Of a DNA stretch of 40,440 nucleotides, positions 7,360 through 15,431 are shown in pieces. This DNA is from Streptomyces wedmorensis (GTDB lineage Bacteria; Actinomycetota; Actinomycetes; Streptomycetales; Streptomycetaceae). Below the pieces are notes generated by a model. That model was not told where the DNA came from. It did not search any database and saw nothing but the letters and a program-made list of their open reading frames with translations. The first letter of the stretch is position 1; each line of letters begins with the position of its first letter. Location of the stretch: assembly GCF_000716445.1 (NCBI RefSeq), contig NZ_JNWK01000069.1, positions 1-40,440 on the forward strand, given 5' to 3'. The position numbers and the translations under genes were made by a program.

Positions 7360-8693
7360 CCGGTCCGGGCTGGGACCCGCTGCTCAGCCGGCTTCCTCTG
7401 GCCTGGTGGGAGACGGACGACGAGTTACGTGTCAAGCGGTACGGCGGAGGTGCGGCGGCACACGCGCTCGGCACGCATGAACAGGGCCCCTCGGCGCCGC
7501 CCGCACCGGAACGGCGCGAAGGCCCGCCGGCACGCGACACCGTCGCTCAGGCCCGCGCTCTCGCCGGGGAGACGGTGCGTTGGCGGGCACGCAGCGGCGG
7601 ACGGCTCCTCGACGTGGTGGCCGGCCCCCGCCGGGCCCACGACGGGACACCGGACGACCCGGTGAACGGAGTACGGGCCGTCGCCGTCGACGTGTCGGCA
7701 GGCGCCGACGAGCGGGAGCGGTCCCTGGCCTTCAGCGCGTACTTCCCGGGCGCGGCGTTCATCCGGAGCGCGTCAGGTCGTTACCTCTGGGTCAACGCCG
7801 CCTATGCCCATCTGCACGGGACGGTGCCCGAAGAGCTGGTCGGGCGCACCCTGGACCAGGTGCTGCCGCCCCGGGACGTCGCCCCCGCGCGCCGCCTCGA
7901 CGAGCAGGTCCTCGTGGGAGACCGCCCCATGCGGCACGTGCTGACGTTCGCCGGGGACCGCGGCGTGCCCGTGCGGGTGACGGGCCACCGCTTCCCGCTG
8001 GAGACCGCGGCCGGCCGGTGCGTCGGCGGCATCTACCTCGACGTGACCGGCCATATGCGGGCGCTGGACGAGAAGGAGGCCGCCGAAGAGGAGTTACGGG
8101 CCCTGCGCGACCGTACGGGAGCGGCCGCGGTGAGGTTCTCACCGGACGGGCGCATCGCCCGGGCGACGCCCGGCGCGGCCGAACTGCTCCACACCACGGT
8201 CGCCCGGCTGGAGGGCCGGCTCGTGCGCGAGTTCGTGAGCGCCTCCGAGGACGTGGAGCGGCTGCTGCCGAAATGGCGGGACCTGGTCAGCGGCCGCGCG
8301 CTGCGCTGCAGCGTACGTCTGGTGTGCCGTACCGGGCGGGGAGGCCGGCGGCTGGTGCGCGCCGACCTGGCCGTGCTCCGCGCGGGAGGCCGGCCGGCGG
8401 GAGTGCTGGCACTGCTGATCGCCCTGGGTGTGGAGCACATACGCACCGTCCAGTTGTCGCCCATTCAGGAGCAGGTGCTGCTGCGGCTGGCGCGGGGGCA
8501 GTCCAACACGCGTATCGCCCGGGATGTGGGGATGTCCCGGCAGGCGTTGGACTACCACCTGCGCCGGCTGCGGGACGAACTGGACGCCCCGTCGCGGCCG
8601 GCGATCGTGGCGCGCGGCTACGCCCTGGGGTTGCTCGACGGCACGGTCTGGCCGCCCGAACTCTCCTGCGAAGCAGGGTCCTTCGGCACCTGA
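7356..8693 (+). CDS. PAS-PAS-LuxR transcriptional regulator
   Basis: The 445-residue regulator has two PAS-like sensory regions and a LuxR-type DNA-binding domain. The first, about residues 125-225, contains AAFIRSASGRYLWVNAAYA and VGRTLDQVLPPRD; the second covers about 245-345. The DNA-binding domain is at about 368-430 (LSPIQEQVLLRLARGQSNTRIARDVGMSR). ATG 7356 overlaps the stop of the upstream ATP-grasp gene by four bases. PAS-LuxR proteins such as PimM are pathway-specific activators of secondary metabolism in Streptomyces. That makes it a candidate regulator of this block, though the present protein is longer and has an extra PAS. Its 3' end overlaps the convergent transporter gene by 76 bp. 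Confidence 0.85.
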   Translation: MTGPGWDPLLSRLPLAWWETDDELRVKRYGGGAAAHALGTHEQGPSAPPAPERREGPPARDTVAQARALAGETVRWRARSGGRLLDVVAGPRRAHDGTPDDPVNGVRAVAVDVSAGADERERSLAFSAYFPGAAFIRSASGRYLWVNAAYAHLHGTVPEELVGRTLDQVLPPRDVAPARRLDEQVLVGDRPMRHVLTFAGDRGVPVRVTGHRFPLETAAGRCVGGIYLDVTGHMRALDEKEAAEEELRALRDRTGAAAVRFSPDGRIARATPGAAELLHTTVARLEGRLVREFVSASEDVERLLPKWRDLVSGRALRCSVRLVCRTGRGGRRLVRADLAVLRAGGRPAGVLALLIALGVEHIRTVQLSPIQEQVLLRLARGQSNTRIARDVGMSRQALDYHLRRLRDELDAPSRPAIVARGYALGLLDGTVWPPELSCEAGSFGT

Positions 8694-9919
8694 GGCCCCC
8701 GGGTGCCCCGGCGAGCCCACGCCAGCGCGGCGGCGACGGTCGTCAGCAGGGCGCAGGTGGCGAGCGCCGCGTGGACGAGCAGGCTGTCGATGCGGCCGGC
8801 GCCGAGATAGGCACCGGTGGCCAGCGCCGCCAGGGCGCAGACACCGCGGTCGACGATGGACTCCACGGACAGCAGGGTCGCCCGGTACGGGGTGGCCGGG
8901 ATGGCCCCGTTGATCAGCTGGCGCTGGACCGGGTAGCAGAATCCGGCCGCCGCGGCGAAGAGGCACAGCAGGACGGCGGTGACCGCTCCGTTCGCCCACG
9001 CGGCGGCCGCGAGGGCGCCCGCCATCACCACCGTCAGCGAGAAGACGGCCGCCGAGTCGCCCATGCGGCGCCGGACCAGGCCCGGTCGGGCGGCGGCGAC
9101 CGCCTCGGCCAGGGTCATGGCCGACAGCACCAGACCGTGGTCGGCCACAGGGACGTCCTTGTCGATCAGCAGGGGCTGGAAGAGGTTGACCTGGCAGATG
9201 CGGGCGAGCGTGAAGACGGCGACGCCCTGGAGCATCAGGGGGCCGAGCGCGCGGCTGCCCGCGAAGACCCGGGCCGCGCCCCGCAGTACGGCGAACGGGC
9301 CTTCGCGGTTCACGGGATCCTTGCCACCCGGCGCCCCGGGGTGGGGCAGCGGCGGAAGAGCGAGGACGCAGACCAGGGACACGCCGGCGCTGAGCGCGGT
9401 GAGCCAGTACGGTGCGCTGGTCGCCACCGCGGAGACCAGGCCGACGAAGGGCCAGCAGACGATCTTCGCGGCGAGACCGAGCGCGCGTGCGGTGCCCTCG
9501 GCCTGCGCGTAGCGTTCCCGCGCCCCGTGGCCGTCGAGTGCCTCGTACAGGTAGGCGCTACCGGCGCCGGAGACCAGGGAACGGGCCGCGGCGAGCAGCA
9601 GGAAGTGGACCAGGAATCCCGTGTGGTCCGGGCGTACCGCCGGCAGGACGTTGGCCACGATCATGACCGCGGCGCCCAGCCGGAGGCAGCGGCGCGCCCC
9701 GACACGGTCGGCGACCAGGCCGGTGGGTACTTCCAGGAAGCAGAACGCCAGGTAGTAGAGGCTCTGGATGCGGAAGATCTCGGCGTCACCGAGTCCACTG
9801 CGGCGCTGGTAGTCGTAGAAGACCGGCATCCACCACAGCAGGTTGAAACTCAGCTGGAAGGCGTTGTTGAGTCGGATGACCCGACGCGCGGCCGGGGGCA
9901 GGAGAGACTCCGTGGACAT
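8618..9919 (-). CDS. MFS transporter
   Basis: The 433-residue protein has about 12 hydrophobic segments. The family loop motif between the second and third helices appears as GLVADRVGARRCLRLG, close to the MFS consensus G-x3-D-R-x-G-R-R. Proteins of this kind export drugs or metabolites. ATG 9919 lies six bases after the stop of the large ATP-grasp/dikinase gene, whose stop is within the ribosome site (TGAGGGCTC), so both are read from one mRNA. That pairing suggests it exports the product of the ligase/dikinase, which is inference. The last 76 bp run antisense into the end of the PAS-LuxR gene. Confidence 0.88.
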   Translation of the reverse strand: MSTESLLPPAARRVIRLNNAFQLSFNLLWWMPVFYDYQRRSGLGDAEIFRIQSLYYLAFCFLEVPTGLVADRVGARRCLRLGAAVMIVANVLPAVRPDHTGFLVHFLLLAAARSLVSGAGSAYLYEALDGHGARERYAQAEGTARALGLAAKIVCWPFVGLVSAVATSAPYWLTALSAGVSLVCVLALPPLPHPGAPGGKDPVNREGPFAVLRGAARVFAGSRALGPLMLQGVAVFTLARICQVNLFQPLLIDKDVPVADHGLVLSAMTLAEAVAAARPGLVRRRMGDSAAVFSLTVVMAGALAAAAWANGAVTAVLLCLFAAAAGFCYPVQRQLINGAIPATPYRATLLSVESIVDRGVCALAALATGAYLGAGRIDSLLVHAALATCALLTTVAAALAWARRGTRGPQVPKDPASQESSGGQTVPSSNPRA

Positions 9920-9925
9920 GAGCCC

Positions 9926-12900
9926 TCAGACCGCGTAAGGCCGTACCTGGACGACGCGGAGACGACCCTCCGGGTCCAGCAGCCATTCGATGTCCAGAGG
10001 GGTGGCGTACTCCGGCGGCCCGCCGAAATGACCCTGCAGCAGCCTGCCCGCGAAGGCGAGCTGCGCCAGGCGCTCCCTGGCCGGCGTGGGGAGGTCCTCG
10101 GCGGCGTCGCCGAGGCTGAGGGTGCGACCGCCGCCCTCGACGGTGTTGAAGAGGTACTGGATGGGCGGCGCGGCTCCCGCCACGACGGCTTCGGCGGATC
10201 CGGCCGCGCAGTTCACGCTCACGGTGCGGAAGTCGTCCCGGCGGGTCGGGTCGCAGGTGACCATCACGCCCCCGTAGGCGGCAGTCTGACGGCGCTGCAC
10301 GATGACGCCCATGTAGGTGTCCTCCAGCGGGATGCCGGCCTGGTGGCGCAGCCGCACCGCACGGGCGGTGAAGAGCGAGGCCCAGACCTGCTTGACGGCC
10401 GCGGCCAGGTGGCGTGGACCGGTGACGTGGGCGACCGATTCGTAGAGTCCGGCGGCGGAGAATCCAGGGAGATCCTCTGCGTTGGAGGACGAGCGGACGA
10501 CGAGTGACCCGGCGTCGGGGACATGGCGGACGAGCTGGGCCATGACCTCGTCGAGAACGCGGTCGGGCAGCGCGGTCGCACGCACCAGGTCCTGCAGCTC
10601 GGCGCACAGGGCGTCCGTCTCGTCCTCGGAGCCGAGCTTGAGCGCCATCTTGAGCATGCCGATGCGCTGCTGGACTGCCGGGGCCGCGGCGAGGAACTCC
10701 TGCTGGACGGCGAAGGGGATGGCGATGCCCTCCGGCACCGAGAGGGTGTCGCGCAGGAACAGTGCCGCGTGTTCCGCCAGTTGACCGGCGGTGGCGTCGC
10801 GGGGCGCGTCGAGCCGCTCGGCCAGCCTGCCCAGCAGGTCGGGTCGCGGGGGACGGGGGACGGCGTAGAAGCCGCTGAGGTCGGGGGATCCACAGCGCAG
10901 GACGTGAAGCAGTTCGCCGAGATTGGCCGCCTTGGTGCCGTAGGCGTGCCTGTCGTCGGCGAGCAGACCGGACAGCGGAAGGACGGGCAGCGATTCCGTG
11001 CGCGGTGTGCCGACGGCGACGGTCCTGACGCGCCGCTCCGGGTGGGTGAGGGCGTCGAGGCCGACGGGCTTCTCGGCCGGTTCCAGGACGATGCCGTCGG
11101 CGGTCACGGCATAACGGACCCAGGTGCCGTCGAGATCGCCGTCGACGGGGGAGAGGTGGGCGGTGAGCTCGCGGACGACCGCGTTGGGGATGCCCCAACC
11201 CGCCGCCAGCACGTTGGTGTGGGACAGCGGCGTGGTCGGGCGGGTGCTGATGAGGCCGGCGACCCGGGGAATGTCGTCGGGGACGACCGGCAGGGCGAGG
11301 ATGTCGTACCAGGCGATGTCGCCCCGCTCCTGGGCCAGGCGGTAGTCCTCGGCATGCACGAAATGGCGCAGCCTGCCGTGGGCCTCGCCGGGGTTGAGGG
11401 CCGTGAACTCGGCGGTGCCGTACAGCTCGTGGGCGGCGATGCACGGCAGCCGCTGCCCCTCGGGCATTTCGTCGACGGCGGCTTCCTGGATGTGGTTGGC
11501 GGGCTTGAGGAGCAGGGGAAGCCTGGGATCGAGGCGGGCGCGTACGGTGCCGTGGAACTCGGCCAGGAGCGCGGCGCCCATGGTGTCGACCTCCACGGTC
11601 TCCAGGACCATGAACGGCTGCGACGTGTCGTCGTCACCGTCCGGTTGCAGGTGGTGAAGGGACAGCACGCCGAGCAGGAAGCGGCGGTCCGGGTCCTCGT
11701 ACACGCTGTGGTTGAACGTGTCGATGCCGTTGTACAGCGTCTTCCTGTCCATGCCGAGAATCCGGTCGGCGATGTAGTGGGCATGGAAGGTGTGCTCGGC
11801 GTGGTCGAGGATGTGCCAGCCGTCGAGTTCGCGGTCCACCACCACCTTGACGTAGGGCTGTCCGGCGAGGGTGCCGGCCAGTTCGGCGAACAGGTCGAGG
11901 TCCAGCAGGCCTTCGCCGTCGACGCCTTGGCGCGGTACGGGCGGCAGGGCCGCGGGCAGCGCCTTGACGATGCGCCGGCAGTCCTCGACGACGGTGCTCG
12001 CGTCCGGGCCGTTGACGAAGCAGACGGCGGCGCGGGAGAGGCCGCCTTCCCCCGAGGCGTACGGGGTGACGGGAGTGCCGTTCGCGTGCGAGAGCTCCGG
12101 CACCAGCTGTATGACGCTGTCCGGGGAGAGGAGGGACCTCCAGTCGACGCGGGTGAAGTCCCACAGCACATCACGCCGCCAGGTGTTTCCGGCCTCGTCG
12201 ACAGGGAGCACGACGAAGGAGGCGGCGGCGCCTCGTCCTTCGGTGAGCATGCGCGAGGGGTACTCGACGGGCCGGCGGAGCAGCTGACGGACGAGCATGC
12301 CGATCATGTCGAGCCCGTGGGCGTCCTCCGCCTGACGGGTGATCAGCACACCCCCGAAGCGTGCGGCGGTCTCGATCGCCCACATCTGCCCGTCCGCGCC
12401 GAGCTTGATCTCCGTGTGGGTGGCGCAGGTGTCCAGACCGAGTGCGTCGACGGCGATCCGGACGACGTCCTCGATCCGGTGCTGCAGCTCCGCGGGCAGG
12501 GCGACCGGGGTGACGCTTCCCCGTTCGGTGAAGGGCGGCACGGTGGGCAGCCGCCCGCTGATGCACAGCGGGTGATGGACGCCGTCGGCGACGATGCCCT
12601 CGACGCTCACGTAGTCACCCCAGCCCGGCTCGGTGAACCAGCCCTCCGCGCTGCCCGTGACGAGCTCCTCCAGAAGGAAGTCGCCATGCGTGCCGGCGAC
12701 ATGGAGCTCGCCGTAGCCCTCGTTGGCCGTGGCACGCATCAGTGCGCTCGTGTCCCGCCAGGCCTGGACGGCCTCGTCGGGAGTGGTGACCGTGACCTGA
12801 CCGGTGGAGCCGGCCCCCCAGGCGGACTTCAGCAGCAGCGGGGGGCGGAGGAAGCCGAAGGCCTCCTCGATGCCGTGCTCGTCGAGGACCGGCGCGAAGC

Positions 12901-13291
12901 CGGGCACCGGGACGCCGGCCCGCTGCCAGACGCGTCTCATCTCACGCTTGTCGCGCGCGGCCACGACGTTCGGTCCGGCCCCCGCGAGGCCCAGCGCCTC
13001 ACAGGCCAGCGCCACGGCGACGACCGCGAACTCCGACAGGGTCAGCACGGCATCCGCCCCGACCTCACGTGCCCGCCGCTCGATGAGCTCGACGAGTTCC
13101 GGTCCGTCCCCGGCCGCGCCGGTGCGGGGCGACTCGACGACCGAGGCACACAGCGGCCGCCACAATCCCCGGCGCGCGCCGGGGAGCGGAGTGAGCGCGA
13201 GGACGTGTACCTCGGCATGGGCGGCCACCTTCGGCAGCGCGTACTCCAGCGGCGGACCGCCCACCCCGTGTACCAGCAGCACGCAGCTCAT
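9926..13291 (-). CDS. Large fusion: ATP-grasp ligase plus glucan-water-dikinase-like phosphohistidine and ATP-binding modules
   Basis: The protein has 1121 residues. Residues of about 80-340 form an ATP-grasp module of the L-amino-acid ligase/biotin carboxylase type (Lys155 in LLLKSAWGAGSTG; acidic metal site HTEIKLGADGQMWAIETAARFGG). A poorly recognised middle of about 340-640 follows. Next is a swivelling domain with His691 in TPLSHTNVLAAGWGIPNAVV, which resembles the phospho-accepting DVLSH site of glucan water dikinases. The C-terminal PPDK_N-type domain starts near residue 784 (YGTKAANLGEL), has ATP-contacting Arg933 (VVRSSSNAEDLPGFS) and ends with IEWLLDPEGRLRVVQVRPY. No PEP-binding barrel follows, so it is not a PEP synthase; the swivel-then-ATP-domain order matches GWD. 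ATG 13291 has GGGAG upstream; an MFS gene follows in the operon. Substrate unknown. Confidence 0.8.
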   Translation of the reverse strand: MSCVLLVHGVGGPPLEYALPKVAAHAEVHVLALTPLPGARRGLWRPLCASVVESPRTGAAGDGPELVELIERRAREVGADAVLTLSEFAVVAVALACEALGLAGAGPNVVAARDKREMRRVWQRAGVPVPGFAPVLDEHGIEEAFGFLRPPLLLKSAWGAGSTGQVTVTTPDEAVQAWRDTSALMRATANEGYGELHVAGTHGDFLLEELVTGSAEGWFTEPGWGDYVSVEGIVADGVHHPLCISGRLPTVPPFTERGSVTPVALPAELQHRIEDVVRIAVDALGLDTCATHTEIKLGADGQMWAIETAARFGGVLITRQAEDAHGLDMIGMLVRQLLRRPVEYPSRMLTEGRGAAASFVVLPVDEAGNTWRRDVLWDFTRVDWRSLLSPDSVIQLVPELSHANGTPVTPYASGEGGLSRAAVCFVNGPDASTVVEDCRRIVKALPAALPPVPRQGVDGEGLLDLDLFAELAGTLAGQPYVKVVVDRELDGWHILDHAEHTFHAHYIADRILGMDRKTLYNGIDTFNHSVYEDPDRRFLLGVLSLHHLQPDGDDDTSQPFMVLETVEVDTMGAALLAEFHGTVRARLDPRLPLLLKPANHIQEAAVDEMPEGQRLPCIAAHELYGTAEFTALNPGEAHGRLRHFVHAEDYRLAQERGDIAWYDILALPVVPDDIPRVAGLISTRPTTPLSHTNVLAAGWGIPNAVVRELTAHLSPVDGDLDGTWVRYAVTADGIVLEPAEKPVGLDALTHPERRVRTVAVGTPRTESLPVLPLSGLLADDRHAYGTKAANLGELLHVLRCGSPDLSGFYAVPRPPRPDLLGRLAERLDAPRDATAGQLAEHAALFLRDTLSVPEGIAIPFAVQQEFLAAAPAVQQRIGMLKMALKLGSEDETDALCAELQDLVRATALPDRVLDEVMAQLVRHVPDAGSLVVRSSSNAEDLPGFSAAGLYESVAHVTGPRHLAAAVKQVWASLFTARAVRLRHQAGIPLEDTYMGVIVQRRQTAAYGGVMVTCDPTRRDDFRTVSVNCAAGSAEAVVAGAAPPIQYLFNTVEGGGRTLSLGDAAEDLPTPARERLAQLAFAGRLLQGHFGGPPEYATPLDIEWLLDPEGRLRVVQVRPYAV

Positions 13292-13522
13292 CGACAACTC
13301 CCATGTGTGAACAGGAAAAAGGAAAAGGAAGATGAATGCCCGAACGGGCCATGTGCCCAGCGAATCACGGCCGAGTCGCCGGTTCTCCTCTCGATGCCGG
13401 CCCTTCGTTGGGCAAACGCCAAACCGTCCGACGGAGCGCACGTCCGCTTCTGAACCTTCCTTTCCGCATCGCCGTGCCTGCCCGTGAAAACGCGGTGGGA
13501 GACCTCACGGGAGGCGAGGACG

Positions 13523-14146
13523 ATGGCGAAGAAGCGCGGACGCCGGACACGCGGTACAGGCAAGCCGGCCACGCCGCGGCCACGCCGTCCAGCCGTCACC
13601 GACAAGCCCGCCGCGGCGCGTCCCCAGCTGCCGAGCCTCCTCGACGAGGAGGAAGGCCCGGCCGGCGGCTGGTCGCCTGCCGCGCCCGCACGGCGGGCAG
13701 TGTCACCGGCCCCCTCTCCCACGTCGGCGTTCGGCACCGAGGGCAGCACCGCCGAGCGACGGCGGCGTCGTACGGAGGACGATGTGACGGTGCTGGTCAA
13801 CGAGCGGCGCCGAGTGGCGGGGCTGCCCCCGTTGCGCATCGACGAAAGACTGCGGCAGTCGTCCCGGGCGCACAGCGAGGACATGGCCGCGCGGGACTTC
13901 TTCTCGCACGAGGACCCCGCCGGAGTCAGCCCGGCGGACCGAATGAGCGCGGCGGGGTATCCGGCGCCGGCCGCCGAGAACATCGCGCGGGGACAGCCTG
14001 GTCCTGCGGCCGCGATGCGCGCCTGGATGAACAGCCCCGGTCACCGTCGCAACATCCTTCGCGTGGGCGTCACCACGATCGGTGTGGGGGTGCATTTCGG
14101 CCCGGGCGGCCCGTGGTGGACCCAGAACTTCGGCTACGAGCCCTGA
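13523..14146 (+). CDS. CAP/SCP-domain protein
   Basis: The 207-residue protein has a basic N-terminus rich in Arg, Lys and Pro (about 1-95) and a C-terminal CAP (cysteine-rich secretory protein/SCP) domain. Conserved pieces are AHSEDMAARDFFSHEDP, AENIARG and AWMNSPGHRRNIL, ending WWTQNFGYEP. The two His of the CAP cavity (in the HSEDM and SPGHR segments) are present. Bacterial CAP proteins are usually secreted; here I see no signal peptide or membrane helix after the chosen ATG 13523, which has GGGAGG upstream. A longer frame starts at 13484 and also lacks one. The gene is divergent from the large fusion gene. Confidence 0.8.
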   Translation: MAKKRGRRTRGTGKPATPRPRRPAVTDKPAAARPQLPSLLDEEEGPAGGWSPAAPARRAVSPAPSPTSAFGTEGSTAERRRRRTEDDVTVLVNERRRVAGLPPLRIDERLRQSSRAHSEDMAARDFFSHEDPAGVSPADRMSAAGYPAPAAENIARGQPGPAAAMRAWMNSPGHRRNILRVGVTTIGVGVHFGPGGPWWTQNFGYEP

Positions 14147-14240
14147 TCCCGGACCGCGCGGCCGGGGGCGCCGCACACGGTCGGAAGGCCCTCCGCGAGG
14201 GCGGCTGAGAACCGTGGACGCAGCGGGCCGGCCGGCGCCC

Positions 14241-14768
14241 TCAGCGCCGCAGCGTACGCGCGCTGGGGGCCGACCGGATGTCGCTGACCGTGGAGGTGGC
14301 TCGGCGCTGGGCCTCGCACAGTACGGGGTCAGCGCATTCGTGCGCGTCCAGCTCGAACCACACCTGTGAACCCACGCCGTCGGGGTCCCGACCCACGCCC
14401 CAGCGGGCGGCGCACATGTCGACGAGCTGGAGTCCGCGCCCTCCTTCGGCCTCCTCGTCGACTGTCCGGCGTACCGGCCCCGGGAGGTCGCCGCGCACGC
14501 CCCGGTCCAGGGCGGCGAAACGCAGCCCGCAGCGGTGGCCGCTGAGCCTGACGCGGACCGGCCCCATGGTGTGCACGAGGGCGTTGGCGACGATTTCGGT
14601 GGCGAGCAGACAGGCCGTGTCGACGAAGTCCGGTGAGCGGCGGCCGTACAGGGCCGTGCGTAAGGCCTCCCGCACGATGCGCACCATCCACAGCTGCTTG
14701 CCGAGCCGTAGATCGCATTCCCAGCTGTCCGGTTCCTCGCCACGGGGCTCGAGAATCGGCTCGCCCAT
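14241..14768 (-). CDS. RsbW-like ATP-binding protein (anti-sigma/regulatory histidine-kinase-like ATPase)
   Basis: The 175-residue protein is a single HATPase_c domain. The N box is TEIVANALVHT, a DRGV segment corresponds to G1, and EGGRGLQLVDMCAARWG to G2, as in the many Streptomyces RsbW/SpoIIAB-like proteins that bind sigma factors or anti-anti-sigma factors. The chosen ATG 14768 has GGAGG five bases upstream; the open frame extends to 15266 but lacks a comparable start. No anti-anti-sigma (STAS) gene is beside it. The small gene at 14903-15178 lies upstream on the same strand but is separated from it by a hairpin. Confidence 0.85.
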   Translation of the reverse strand: MGEPILEPRGEEPDSWECDLRLGKQLWMVRIVREALRTALYGRRSPDFVDTACLLATEIVANALVHTMGPVRVRLSGHRCGLRFAALDRGVRGDLPGPVRRTVDEEAEGGRGLQLVDMCAARWGVGRDPDGVGSQVWFELDAHECADPVLCEAQRRATSTVSDIRSAPSARTLRR

Positions 14769-14850
14769 GACGTCCTCCACTCCAAGAGCAGTAGTAATCT
14801 CCCCCTCTTGCACGGGGGGTGGGCGCGAGCCGTTCACCAAATACGACAAA

Positions 14851-14891
14851 GGCCGCTCCGGCCGACTGGGACGTCGTGTGCCGGAGCGGCC
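14851..14891 (-). terminator. Hairpin terminator for the small gene at 14903-15178
   Basis: A perfect 12-bp inverted repeat (14851-14862 with 14880-14891) lies just after the stop of the minus-strand gene. Read on that strand it is followed by a T-rich stretch, so it should end transcription before the RsbW-like gene. Confidence 0.7.
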
Positions 14892-14902
14892 GCACCGCTG
14901 CG

Positions 14903-15178
14903 TCAGTCCTGCCGTCCGGATGGGGGGCAGGCGGCTCCGTGGGCGATCTCCAGCTCCACGTACGACTCCTCGGCCCTGCGGAACGCGATCTCCAGGGCGG
15001 CCGTGGCATGGGGACCCGCGAGGTGCTCGGCCGATTGGCGGACGTCGTACAGGAGGTCGGCCCACAGGCCCGCGGCACTCTTGATGTGCACCAGCAGCTC
15101 GCCCAGCTCGCGCTCGCTCTTCGGGAGGGCCCTCGGTACGTCGCTCAGCTCGCGGACCAGGTCGTCGAGGTCGGACAT
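14903..15178 (-). CDS. Small acidic helical protein, unknown
   Basis: I do not recognise this 91-residue product. It is acidic, has no membrane segment and looks fully alpha-helical, with regular Leu/Val spacing (LDDLVRELSDV, LGELLVHIKSAAGLWADLLYDV), so it may form a helical bundle or partner protein. ATG 15178 is preceded by GAAGGGGG. The ORF has strong G/C bias at third positions, which supports coding. A terminator hairpin follows it. Neighbours (an RsbW-like ATPase downstream, a CHRD protein upstream) give no clear role. Confidence 0.65.
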   Translation of the reverse strand: MSDLDDLVRELSDVPRALPKSERELGELLVHIKSAAGLWADLLYDVRQSAEHLAGPHATAALEIAFRRAEESYVELEIAHGAACPPSGRQD

Positions 15179-15405
15179 GGAACCCCCTTCCGAGAGCCGA
15201 TGGGAACAAGCCTGCCGCCACGGTACGGCCTCGGTGCGACGCACTCCGGTGCCCGGCGGGGCGCAATCCGTGAAGGGCCGTGATCGCTCGCCGTGCGGTC
15301 CTCCCCGCACGACGAGCGGCGCGGCACCGGCCGCCTCGTCGAGTCGGACACCGTCGCCGGGAGACGAGATCGACGGACGGCGACGAGGCGGCCGGAAGAG
15401 GACTG

Positions 15406-15430
15406 CCCTCCGGGTGGGTGGCCCGGAGGG
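15406..15430 (-). terminator. Possible terminator of the CHRD-protein gene
   Basis: A 9-bp perfect inverted repeat (15406-15414 with 15422-15430) with a 7-base loop sits directly after the stop of the minus-strand CHRD gene. No T-run is present, as is usual in actinomycetes. Confidence 0.5.
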
Positions 15431-15431
15431 G

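Noticed and set aside
7580..10507. 975-codon plus-strand open frame
   Set aside because: It crosses the PAS-LuxR gene in another frame and then runs antisense to the transporter and large fusion gene; a product of G+C bias only.
9786..11444. 552-codon minus-strand open frame
   Set aside because: It is a second frame on the same strand as the large fusion protein, Arg/Pro-rich, with no motif.
9926..13291. Reading the large fusion protein as a PEP synthase or rifampicin phosphotransferase
   Set aside because: The C-terminus ends right after the PPDK_N-type domain, there is no PEP-binding barrel, and the phospho-His-like domain precedes rather than follows the ATP domain. A rifampicin phosphotransferase starts with the PPDK_N domain and ends with the swivel domain, opposite to this order.
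10523..13453. 976-codon plus-strand open frame
   Set aside because: It is wholly antisense to the large fusion gene, which has recognisable catalytic motifs; the plus-strand product has none.
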